From NCBI GenBank assembly GCA_016893485.2, contig JAFEKX020000001.1, positions 8,511,501 to 8,575,500 on the forward strand: a DNA stretch of 64,000 bases, read 5' to 3'. Source of the stretch: Streptomyces sp. P3 (GTDB lineage: Bacteria; Actinomycetota; Actinomycetes; Streptomycetales; Streptomycetaceae). Under the pieces are notes generated by a model that did no database searches, was not told the origin of the DNA, and saw only the letters and a program-made list of their open reading frames with translations. The first letter of the stretch is position 1, and each line of letters opens with the position of its first letter. The translations under genes were made by a program, and so were the position numbers. Positions 10,140-19,047 of the stretch are shown here, piece by piece.

Positions 10140-10348
10140 GGCGGCGGCTCCGCGAGTCGAGGGGACCGAGTGGGGGAGCGTGCTGAACGAGCGGTGCGAA
10201 TGTAGGGCTCGTTTTTAACCGCCGTCAATAGAGTGACCAATAATGGGGCGGATGGGTGCGTGGGTGTGGGGCGTGCAGGGGCCCGGTGCTGACGCAAGGC
10301 GTCGTAGGTCGGCTTGGTGGCGTGGAGGCCGTAAGGGTCCTGCGTGGA

Positions 10349-11210
10349 TCAGTCCAGGGACAGAGTGTCCAGCAGACGTCCGGCCGCGCGGGCCGCCGGG
10401 CGGTCCCAGCGGCTGGCCAGGCCGCGGAAGACGGTCTCCCGCCTGGGCGGCGGGCCAGTCTCCGGGGAGGTGCTCGGCGGGCAGATGCGGGTCCCGTCGT
10501 ACCAGGTCCAACCAGTCCGTGTGCAGCAGGAGTTGACCCGCGAGGTCGTCGCCGGAGGTCGCGGCGGGCAGCGGGTCGGTGCGGTCCCAGCGGTCCAGGA
10601 ACGCCCGGTACCGCGCGCCGATGGCCGGTACGTCGAAGGCCTGCTCCAGCACCTCGCGGACGTCGGTCGGTGACTCCACCTCCGCCCGGAACACCCGCAG
10701 GTACGGTTCCAGCCCGAGGCCTGCCACCATCTCGCGGACGTCGACGGGGGCCGGGGCCACCCACAGGCCGTTCTGCAGGGGGCCGAAGCCCGCCCAGAGC
10801 AGGCGGGAGCGCAGGTCGTGCCGCTCACGGCTCCACGCCTCGGGCAGGGAGAAGCCGACCATCGTCCAGCGGCCGTCCCAGTCCCGGTTCACCGCGCCGG
10901 TGCGCCAGACGCGGTCCTTGCCGTCCGTCAGCACCTGGACGGCGTGCGGTGTCAGTGCGAAGTACGTCTTCCGGCCCTGGCGGCGACGTTCCAGCAGATC
11001 GCGTTTGACCATGCGGTTCAGGGTCGTTCGTACGGCTTCCTCGGTGCTCCCGACTCTTCCGAGAGCGGCGATCACGCTGCCCGATGACACGGCGACGGGC
11101 CGCCCCAGTACGTGGACGCCGAAGAAGGTCAGCATCAGGGACTGGGTACGCGGCTCGGGACCGCTCTCGGCGGCGGGTCCGGCGGCGACGTCGACAGTGG
11201 TCACGGGCAC
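10349..11210 (-). CDS. PaaX-like transcriptional regulator (frameshifted near the C-terminus)
   Basis: About 287 residues. An N-terminal winged helix (SLMLTFFGVHVL...VSSGSVIAALGRVG, RTTLNRMVKRDLLERRRQGRKTYF) and the PaaX middle/C-terminal domains (WTMVGFSLPEAWSRERHDLRSRL, PYLRVFRAEVE) are clear. The frame changes near 10432; the corrected end reads ETVFRGLASRWDRPAARAAGRLL and stops at 10349. PaaX proteins classically repress phenylacetate genes, but this one is 12 kb from the paa region and next to a secreted hydrolase, so a different regulon is likely. Confidence 0.8.
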
Positions 11211-11312
11211 AGCGTAGGCCTGGGGCGGGCGTGAGGTGCCGGTGTTTCGTAAACTGTGTCAATCATGTGATGGCAATCAGGAATCTGGCGAGTGACGGCA
11301 CCATCTGCTCCG

Positions 11313-11360
11313 CCAGCACGCCAGCACGCCAGCACGCCAGCACGCCAGCACGCCAGCACG
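11313..11360. repeat. Tandem octamer CCAGCACG, six perfect copies
   Basis: Six uninterrupted copies of the 8-bp unit CCAGCACG plus a partial seventh, in the intergenic space between the PaaX-like gene start and the end of the gene at 11392. The unit length is not a multiple of three and no gene covers it, so copy number could vary freely by slippage. Confidence 0.95.
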
Positions 11361-11391
11361 CCAGCCTCCGGGTTCTGCTGGCCCCGCGTGC

Positions 11392-11940
11392 TCAGAAAGC
11401 GAACGCTTCTGTCAGTCGCAGTGTGTAGCCGTCCTCTTCCATCAGGACGACCGTGACGCCGAACGGGGAGGGGTGGTCCAGTTCGAGGGGCGTGAAGGAG
11501 TAGTCGACCGCGGCCTGGACGGGGGCCGGCAGGGTGCCACCGGGCTGGGGAGCCGAGGTCGGTTGCCAGTTCGGTTCGGCCGACGAGGTGTCCTCGGCGT
11601 AGGGGAACTGGTGAAGCGTGTGCCCGTCCTTCGTGGCGTGCACCATGTTGAGGCAGGGCGACGGGCCTTCGGCGGGCAGTTCGCAGGCCGTGGCGACGTC
11701 GTGGGTCTCCCAGGCGAGGACGATCTCGTCGGCGTTCGCCGCCGCCGCGATGTTGGAGAGCGAGGCGATCGCGGTGAGCGCGTCCTCGGCGTTCTTCGCG
11801 GGGCGTTGCCAGATCAGGCCGACCAACTCGCCGCGTACGAGCGGCATGATGACCGGGCGGGGTACGGCGCCCTCACTGAGACCCGCGACGTACGCGCTCT
11901 TCATCGACTCCGTCAGCGCGTCGAACGTACGCGTGTCCAT
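11392..11940 (-). CDS. Conserved hypothetical protein
   Basis: Intact 182-residue protein, MDTRTFDALTESMKSAYVAGL to the terminal TLRLTEAFAF. No signal peptide or membrane segment. The central part (PLVRGELVGLIWQRP, SLSNIAAAANADEIVLAW) suggests a mixed alpha/beta fold, but I do not recognise the family. ATG 11940 is preferred over an upstream in-frame start at 12132, because the extension would run through a strong terminator hairpin and has no protein-like composition. It lies 80 bp downstream of that hairpin on the same strand. Confidence 0.65.
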   Translation of the reverse strand: MDTRTFDALTESMKSAYVAGLSEGAVPRPVIMPLVRGELVGLIWQRPAKNAEDALTAIASLSNIAAAANADEIVLAWETHDVATACELPAEGPSPCLNMVHATKDGHTLHQFPYAEDTSSAEPNWQPTSAPQPGGTLPAPVQAAVDYSFTPLELDHPSPFGVTVVLMEEDGYTLRLTEAFAF

Positions 11941-12017
11941 GAACTCCCCATCCGCAGCGGCTGTGTGGGGATCCATTCTGCCCTCGGGCGGAGTGCCGGA
12001 AGCCGCCCTTGGGCATG

Positions 12018-12130
12018 AAAGAGGCCCCGGCTGGACGGGGGAGACCAGCCGGGGCCGTAAGTGGTGACAGCGGAGGGCGGTCGCCTCTCGGCGAGTGGCT
12101 CCATGGGGCTTCAGCCGAACGATCGTCCCC
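12018..12130 (-). ncRNA. Candidate small RNA or attenuated leader with intrinsic terminator
   Basis: Reading the minus strand from about 12130: an inverted repeat CCATGGGG...CCCCATGG, a TCGCC/GGCGA hairpin, then a perfect 12-bp stem GGCCCCGGCTGG/CCAGCCGGGGCC (12023-12056, 10-base loop) followed by CTCTTT. A promoter-like TATAGC (complement of 12135-12140) sits just upstream. The predicted RNA is about 110 nt and ends before the start codon at 11940. It does not match a riboswitch class I know. Confidence 0.45.
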
Positions 12131-12134
12131 ATGG

Positions 12135-12165
12135 GCTATAGGTGAGGCCCGGGGACACTGTCCCC
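12135..12165 (-). promoter_or_regulatory. Candidate promoter and palindromic operator of the small RNA
   Basis: A perfect 15-bp palindrome GGGGACACTGTCCCC (12151-12165) lies immediately upstream of TATAGC (minus strand, 12140-12135). It covers the expected -35 position, as a repressor operator would. Transcription would run toward 11940. Inferred from sequence symmetry and spacing. Confidence 0.4.
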
Positions 12166-12240
12166 TCCGCAGCCACGTAAGCAAGAACGGGCGACCGCCG
12201 CCCATTGTTCCCGTCGACATCCCGCCGACCGGTGTGAGCT

Positions 12241-12957
12241 GTGGAACACCCTGACCGGAGGCCCCTGACGGACACTCGCTGCGGGAAATCCCCTGCGGAA
12301 CGCCCCGTGCCGGAGGCCCTGCCGGACGCCCCGTGTCGGAGTGCCCTGCGGAACACCTCGTGCCGGAGCCGTCCTGCCGGACGCCCTGCTGTCGCCCTCC
12401 CCGGGGTGCTGAAGCCCCCGTGTGGGCCGCCCTCCTGCCAGCCTCCCCGTGCCCGTGACCGCCTGCGGGACGGCCCTCTTGTCTGCACTCCCGTGCCCGA
12501 CACCTGCGGGACGCCCACTTGCCCCGCCATTTCCTGTGGAACGCCCGCTGCCGGACACCCTCCTATGCACTCCCGTGCCCGACACCTCCCGCGGACGCCC
12601 GCCTGCCCCGGCACTCCCTGCGGAACCCCCGCTGCCGGACACCCTCCTCGGGCCGCCGAGCGACGAACCCCTGCGGAACACTCCGAGCCGACACACCCCG
12701 CGCGGAGCACCCCAGGGCGCCCGAGCGACACACCCCCACCGGACCCCCGAGCAAAGCATCTCCGGGACCCTCCGAGCTGCCCCCTGCAGAGCACTCCCCG
12801 GCCGCCCCCGAGCCGCTCCCCTGCAGATCACCCCGCCCGGACCACCCCAAGCCGAGCACTCCGCGCAGACCCCAAGCCGAACACCCCCGCGGGCCACCCC
12901 AAGCCGAACACCCCGCGGACCACCCCGCCCAGAACCCCGCACGCACCACCCCAGTTG
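12241..12957. repeat. 0.7-kb degenerate repeat region without a gene
   Basis: No credible gene. The region is built of variants of short C-rich words such as CCTGCGGAACGCCC, CTGCCGGACACCC and CCAAGCCGAACACC repeated every 20-40 bp. It includes an 82-bp imperfect tandem duplication (12484-12565 and 12566-12648, both opening TGCACTCCCGTGCCCGACAC). Long open frames exist on both strands but consist of low-complexity Pro/Arg/Gly strings, as expected of such DNA. It lies directly 3' of the DNA ligase gene. Confidence 0.7.
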
Positions 12958-15046
12958 TCAGTCGACGTACTCCGCGACCAAACTCGCAAATTCGTCCGGC
13001 GTGGCAAGCCGCACTCCAAGACTCTCCGCCTTGGCCCGCTTCGACCCCGCGTTCTCCCCGGCCACGACGAGCGTCGTCTTCTTGGAGACGCTCGACGAGG
13101 AACGACCATCGGCCCGCTCGATGAGTTCGTTCATCTGGTTGCGGCTGAGCTTCTCCAGGGGCCGGTCATCGCGCCGGTGACGACCACCGTCATCCCGGCC
13201 AGCGGACCGGCGTCGGTCGGGTCGGTGGCTTCCGGGGACTCGGCCGCGGCGTCGTCCGTCGTGGGCGCGGGCGGGGTCGCGCCCGGCTCGGTCATGTTGA
13301 CGCCCGCGGCGGCGAGCTTGTCGATGAGCGGGGCGAGGTCGGCCAGCTCGGCCACGATCGAGGGGGCCTTCTCCGTACCGATGCCGTCGACCCGCTGCAT
13401 CGCCTCCGCGTCGGCGGCGCGGAGGGTGTCCATGGTCGCGAAGTACCGGGCGATACGGCGGGACATGGAGCGCCCGGTGCCGCGCACCCCGAGCGCGCAC
13501 AGCACCCGGGAGAGCGGCTGGCCCTTCGCCGCCGTGATCGCGGCGAGGAGGTTGTCGGTGCTGGTCTCGCCCATCCGCTCCAGGCCCAGGAGCTGTTCAC
13601 GGGTGAGGGCGAACAGGTCGGCGAGATCGGCGACCAGACCGGCGTCGACGAGCTGGACGACGCGGGTGTGGCCCAGGCCCTCGATGTCGAGCTGGTCGCG
13701 GCCGGCGGCGTAGGAGAGGGCGGCGACCAGGTGGCAGTTGCGGCCCTGTTCGCAGCGCCAGCGCAGTTCGCTGGTGTCGATGCCGGAGCCGCAGCGCGGG
13801 CACACCTCGGGGAACACGATGGGCTGTTCCTCGCCGGTGCGCAGATGCGCGACCGGGGCCTCGATGCGGGGATCACGTCACCGGCGCGGTGGACCATGAC
13901 GTGGTCGCCCATGCGCAGGTCGCGGCGGGTGATGTCACCGGGGTTGTGGAGCGTGGCGTAGGTGATGGTGGCGCCGTCGATCTCGACCGGCTCCAGGACG
14001 GCGCGCGGGGCGATGATGCCGGTGCGGCCCACGTTCCACTCGACCTCCAGCAGCCGGGTGATCTTCTCCACGGCGGGCAGCTTGTACGCGATGGCCCAGC
14101 GCGGGGCTCGCGACCCCGACCCGGCGGCCTGCTGGTCGGCGGCGAGGTCGGCCTTGATGACGATTCCGTCGATCCCGAACGGCAGTTGGGCCCGCAGCGC
14201 GGCGATCTCCTGGACCCGGGTCAGCACCTGCTCGACCGTGTCGGCGGTGATGCCGGGCACGTCGGTGGTCGCGGTGGTGTTGACGCCGTAGGCGGCGGCC
14301 TGGGTCATGAGGTCGCTGTGGGCGCTCTCGACCAGCCGGGCCGCGAGTGCGGGCTCGGTGTCGGGAGGGGCAGCAGGCCGTAGCCGAAGAACGTCATCGG
14401 CACCGTGTAGGCACGCTCCTTGGCGCGCAGGGTGCCCGCGGAGGCACCGCGCGGGTTGGCGAAGGGCTGGCCGCCGTGTGCGGTGCGGACCTCGTTGCCG
14501 TGCTCGAACTGGGCGGTGGTCATGAGGACTTCGCCGCGCACCTCCACGGTGACCGGCTCGGCCAGCTCCTGCGGCAGGCCCTCGATGGTGCCGATCGCGT
14601 GGCTGACGTCCTCCCGGCCGTGCCGTCGCCGCGCGTGACGAGGCGGGTGAGACGGCCCCGGGTGTAACGGGCGGCGATCGCGAGGCCGTCGAGCTTGGGC
14701 TCCACGCTGAACCGTGTGACCTCGTGGTCGATTCTTCGGGCCAGCGAGGCGGTCCAGGTGGTGAACTCCTCGGGCGAGAACACGTTGTCCAGGCTCAGCA
14801 TCGCGACCGTGTGCGGGACATCGCCCTCGACCGCGCCACCGGCGACCTTCCCGCTGGGGAGTCGGGCAACACCTGCTCGGGATGCTCGGTCTCCCACGCG
14901 GCGATGCCGCGCACCAGCCGGTCGTAGGAGTCGTCGTCCAGGCTGGAGGAACCGCCGGCGTAGTAGGCGGCTGACGCCTTCACCGCGTCCTCGACCGCCT
15001 GCGCGTAGGCGGCGGCATCCACGATCACAGCTGCAGGAGTTGTCAT
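12958..15046 (-). CDS. ligA: NAD-dependent DNA ligase, probably an accessory paralogue (frameshifted)
   Basis: Seals nicks using NAD. About 695 residues in the standard LigA order: N-terminal Ia domain (SLDDDSYDRLVRGIAAWE), the adenylation domain with active-site Lys in VEPKLDGLAI, OB fold (NVGRTGIIAPRAVLEPV), Cys4 zinc finger (CPRCGS...CEQGRNC), helix-hairpin-helix repeats (GRDQLDIEGLG, GIGTEKAPSIV) and a BRCT domain to the end (KKTTLVVAGENAGSKRAKAESLG). The frame changes near 14862, 14613, 14368, 13868 and 13160. The N-terminus differs from the housekeeping Streptomyces LigA as I remember it, so I infer a second ligase. Confidence 0.88.
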
Positions 15047-15049
15047 GAA

Positions 15050-15700
15050 TCACATCCTGCCTGCCGCCACTGACAATGCGCCTGACGTGCGGGTTTCCGC
15101 GCCGCCGCCGAGCTGTCCAGGGGCGTCCAGACGACGGGCGAACGCCCCCTCGCCCGTGCACGAGGAGGCGTTCGGTTCCGTGCTCAGCCGAGCCCGCGGC
15201 TGTACCCCAGGCTGTGGTGTCGAGGGTGTCCTCGAAGCCGGTGAACGGTTCCTGCGGGGTGTAGGGTCGGTGGTGAAGTCGACGTCCACGTCGTCCGCCG
15301 TACCGCCGATCCCGTCCGCCCCGACACCGAGCATCTGGGCGGTGGCGTTGCCCCCGCCGGGCAGCGGTGACGCCGGGGAGTAGCTCCCGCTCGCGTCGAT
15401 GGTCGAGCCCATCAACTCCGTACCGGCCGAGTCGTAGATCGACAGGTGGTGTCCGCTGCCGGTGACCGTGGCCCCGATGACGTCACCCACCTTCAGATCG
15501 ACGCCGTAGACGTCCTGGTCCCCGCCCTGCTGGGTGGAGAGCTTGAGGCTGTACGCGCCTTCGGAGCCCACTCCGGCGCCGCTGGCAGGGTCGTTCGGGT
15601 CGGTGGGGAGCCGATGTTCGGACCCGAATCACCCACCATCAGGAAGTAGTCACCGGTGGAGGGCAGCGGCAGACTGACGGAAACGTTTCCACCTGACGGG
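15050..15700 (-). pseudogene. Remnant of a secreted protein with a pre-peptidase (PPC)-like domain
   Basis: Two frames joined near 15610 encode VSVSLPLPSTGDYFLMVGDS, then QDVYGVDLKVGDVIGATVTG...LSIYDSAGTELMGS, a beta-sandwich pattern like the PPC domains that trail secreted bacterial peptidases. No start, signal peptide or catalytic domain precedes it. After about 15265 the sequence drifts to low-complexity residues ending at 15050, four bases from the ligase start. Probably a decayed fragment; the parent family cannot be named. Confidence 0.45.
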
Positions 15701-16025
15701 TCGTCGGCCCAGACACCTCGCCCCACCCCACCTCGCCGGACCGCGCTGTCACCCCGTCCCGCCCGACCCTGCCCCGCCCTGTCGAGTCGCGCTGCCGTGC
15801 CGCCCCCGTCGCGCCACTCCGCAGGGTTACGGGATGAGACTTGCATCGGCCCGCTTGTTGCTCGATTAATAAAGTTGTCTCGTTGCACTTTTATATCGAG
15901 TCTGCTTTTGTGGAGTCGGAAGGGCCACCGGGGATCGGCACTGCATCCGGCCTGACACCCCTGTCGCCCCCTGCCTCCCTTCTCCTCCCCTTCTCCTCCC
16001 GCTTCCTGAAATGAGGTGGTCAGCC
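15701..16025 (+). promoter_or_regulatory. Upstream region of the MFS/monooxygenase pair with an AT-rich nested palindrome
   Basis: No gene. The region holds an AT-rich island at 15861-15900 in which two inverted repeats share one centre: CTCGAT (15861-15866) with ATCGAG (15895-15900), and AAAGT (15871-15875) with ACTTT (15887-15891). It lies about 125 bp upstream of the MFS start and stands out from the surrounding C-rich DNA, so it is a good candidate for the promoter/operator of the drug-resistance-like pair. A ribosome binding site GAGGTGGT is at 16013-16020. Confidence 0.4.
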
Positions 16026-17517
16026 ATGTCTGTCCCCACTTCCACAGCCGCGCCGGGCGCGACCGATGCCAGGTTCGTTGGACGCTGCTCGGCGTGATGC
16101 TCGCGATGTTGCTGGCGATGCTCGACAACAACGTGGTGGGTACCGCGATGCCGACGATCGTCGGCGACCTCGGGGACTCGCCCACATCTCCTGGGTGGTG
16201 ACCGCCTACACCCTCACCACCGCCATCTCCACCCCGATCTGGGGCAAGTTCGGCGACCTGTACGGACGCAAGCGGCTCTTCCTCGCCTCGATCGTGGTGT
16301 TCCTCGTCGCGTCGGCGCTGGCCGGAACGGCCCAGTCCATGGGGCAGTTGATCGGTTTCCGGGCCTTGCAAGGTGTGGGCGCCGGTGGGCTCGGTGCCGG
16401 GGCGTTCGCCCTGATCGCCTCACTGGTCCCGCCCCGCGAACGCGGTCGCTACCAGGGCATGACCGCGACTCTCATGGCCATCGGCACCGTCGGCGGACCG
16501 CTGCTCGGCGGTGTGATCACCGGCCATCTGGGCTGGCGTTGGGCCTTCTACGTCAACATCCCGCTCGGCCTGGTCGCCCTGGTCTGGGTGCAGGTGATGC
16601 TGCATCTGCCCGCAACCCGTGTCCGGGCCCGTATCGACTGGGCGGGCATCGCGTTGATGACCGCGGCCATCGGTTCCCTTGTCCTGGCGGCGACTTGGGC
16701 GGGTGCCACCTACGCCTGGGGCTCCTGGCAGGTGCTGTCGGCCTTCGCGGTCTTCCTCGTCACGACGACCGCGTTCATCGCCGTACAACGCCGGGCGCCC
16801 GAACCGGTGTTGCCCCCACGCGTCTTCACCGAGCAGCGCAACTTCCCGCTCGCCATCGGGCTGTTGCTCGTGGCCGGTGTGGTGATGTTCGGCTGCTCCT
16901 GTACATGCCGCTGTTCCAGCAGACCGTGCAGGGCGCCTCGGCCACCAACTCCGGTTTGTTTGCTGCCGTTGATGATCCCGGTCGCGCTGGTCGCCACCGT
17001 CGCAGGCAAGGTCATGTCCGCCACCGGCCGGTACAAGATCTTCCCCCTCGCCGGTACGGCCTGCCTGACCGCCGGTACCGCGCTGCTGGCCACGATGGAC
17101 ACGTCGACTCCCCGTGCGCTGACCAGTGTCTACCTGGTCCTCGTCGGGATCGGCCTGGGCTTCACGCTCCAGATGTCGACCACCATCGCGCAGAACAGCG
17201 TGGAGATGCGGGACATGGGCGCGGCCTCCGCCGCCACCAACCTCGCCCGCACGCTGGGCGGTTCACTCGGCGTCGCCGTCTTCGGCTCCCTGCTCACGAC
17301 CGCCACCGGGCACGCCTCGACCGGCGAGGTCGGTTCCACGGCCATCGCCTACCGGCATGCGCTGGCCACCGCTACCAGCCACATCTTCCTCACCATGGCC
17401 GTCGTCTGCGCCGTGGGCTTCCTGATCGCGCTGGCCGTCAAGGAGGTTCCCCTGCGCGGGAAGTCCGCGACGGTCCCGGCGCAGGGTGCCGCCGCAGCCG
17501 TAGCGGCCGACAAGTGA
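16026..17517 (+). CDS. MFS drug exporter, DHA2/EmrB-QacA type (frameshifted)
   Basis: Proton-coupled exporter of about 497 residues, 14-helix type. Motifs: LDNNVVGTAMPTIVGDLG in helix 1 (the LD-xx-V-xxx-A-P pattern of DHA2 proteins), WVVTAYTLTTAIS, KFGDLYGRKRLFL (motif A), LQGVGAGGLGAGAFALI and GGVITGHLGWRWAFYVN (motif C region). The frame changes near 16073, 16175, 16895 and 16965. ATG 16026 follows GAGGTGGT by 5 bp. It precedes a TetX-like monooxygenase on the same strand (160-bp gap), so export plus chemical inactivation of one drug is a reasonable inference. Confidence 0.85.
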
Positions 17518-17678
17518 CCTTCGGCGGTGGTCGGTTGGCGCGGCAGGCCGCCAACTTGTCTGCTGCGACGGGCGACTGACCAACACCCGACCACCACCGC
17601 GCCGGCCACCGCACTCACGCGGCCACGCCAGACATCCCTACGCCACACACCCCCACCCCACACCCAAGGAGAACCACC

Positions 17679-18832
17679 ATGAACCGCACCCCCACCCCCG
17701 CCCCACCCCCATCGCCATCATCGGCGCGGGCCCCGGCGGCCTCACCTGCGCCCGGGTCCTCCAGCTCCACGGCATCGACGTCACCGTCTACGACGCGGAC
17801 GCCTCGGCCACGGTCCGTAACCAGGGCGGCACCCTCGACATGCAGCCCGACACCGGCCAACACGCGCTGCGGGCCGCCGAGTTGTGGGACGAGTTCGCGA
17901 ACCTCGCCCGGTCCGAGGGTGAGCAGATGCGACTGGTCGCCCGGGACGGCGGCATCGTGTTCGACAGCGCACCGCCGGAGGAGGGCCGGGGCAACCCCGA
18001 GATCGACCGGGGTCAGTTGCGCGCGATCCTGCTCAACTCCCTTGCCCCGCAGACCATTCGCTGGGGCCACAAGCTGGAGCGGGCGGAACCGATCGGCGAC
18101 GGCCGGCACCGGCTCCACTTCGCGCACGGCGACACCGCCGAGGCCGACCTCCTCATCGGTGCCGACGGCGCATGGTCCCGGGTGCGTCGGCTGCTGTCCG
18201 ACGCCGTGCCCGTCTACACCGGCGTCACGTTCGTCGAGACCGGCCTGGAGGACGCCGACCTCCGTCATCCGGAACTCGCCCAACTCGCGGGCAGCGGAAC
18301 GATGATGGCCCTCGACGACAACCTCGGAATCGTCGCGCAGCGCAACAGTGGCGGCCACATCCGGGTCTACGCCGGGATGCGCGCCCCGAGGACTGGTACG
18401 CCCTCACCGGCGTCGACCTCGCCGACACCGCCGCCGTACGCGAAGCACTCCTGGCCCGGTTCGCCGACTGGAGCCCGGCGTTGCTCCGCTACCTCACCGA
18501 CACGGACTCCGGGTACGTCAACCGTCCCCTCTACGCCCTTCCGGTACCGCACACCTGGGAGCACACCCCCGGCGTCACCCTGCTCGGCGACGCGGCGCAC
18601 CTGATGTCCCCGTTCTCCGGCATGGGCGCCAACCTGGCCATGCGTGACGGCGCCGACCTCGCCCGCGCCCTCGCCGACCACCACGACATCGGCGAGGCGG
18701 TCACCGCGTACGAGGAAGGTCCTGCTGCCTCGCTCCGTCGAGGCCGCGGAGGGTGCCGCCGAGGGGATCGCCAGTGCCTTCGCACCCGACAGTGCAGAAC
18801 AGGCCCGTGCCCACCTGACGAGCCATCACTGA
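17679..18832 (+). CDS. FAD-dependent monooxygenase, TetX-like (frameshifted)
   Basis: Group A flavoprotein hydroxylase of about 384 residues. FAD-binding GxGxxG is in IAIIGAGPGGLTCARVL (residues about 11-27); the NAD(P)H/FAD DG motif is GADGAWSRVRRLL; the second FAD motif GDAAHLMSPFSGMGANLAM is near residue 305 and closely follows the TetX pattern. The frame changes near 17705 (C run), 18385 and 18715. ATG 17679 has AAGGAGA 7 bp upstream. TetX-type enzymes hydroxylate tetracyclines; here the substrate is unproven, and many Streptomyces relatives act on other aromatic polyketides. Confidence 0.82.
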
Positions 18833-19047
18833 CCGTCGTCCTGACGGCTGATAGCGGTCGGCCGGGCGTGACCGATGCGTCCGGTGAGTGGTGGCTGTCT
18901 GTTACCTCTACTATGTCGGGGTCCGGTCGGGTGTGTAGTCCGAGGACTGGTGTCGCACCCCGATCGGCCAACGGGGTTGGAGCCAAGCCGAGTTGACCTC
19001 ACGGTGGATCTGGTGACTGTCGGTTCCACTCAAGGAGGACATGTCCC

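Noticed and set aside
10349..11210. PaaX-like gene as the regulator of the paa cluster
   Set aside because: It is 12 kb away, and a TetR gene with matching operator-like sites lies inside the paa cluster.
11313..11360. CRISPR array
   Set aside because: The unit is only 8 bp and has no spacers; it is a simple tandem repeat.
12484..12648. CRISPR or transposon terminal repeats
   Set aside because: The 82-bp copies are directly adjacent, imperfect, and have no spacer pattern, transposase or target duplication.
12241..13713. A 490-residue plus-strand open frame
   Set aside because: Low-complexity Pro/Arg/Thr composition through the repeat tract, then antisense to the ligase gene; no protein-like features.
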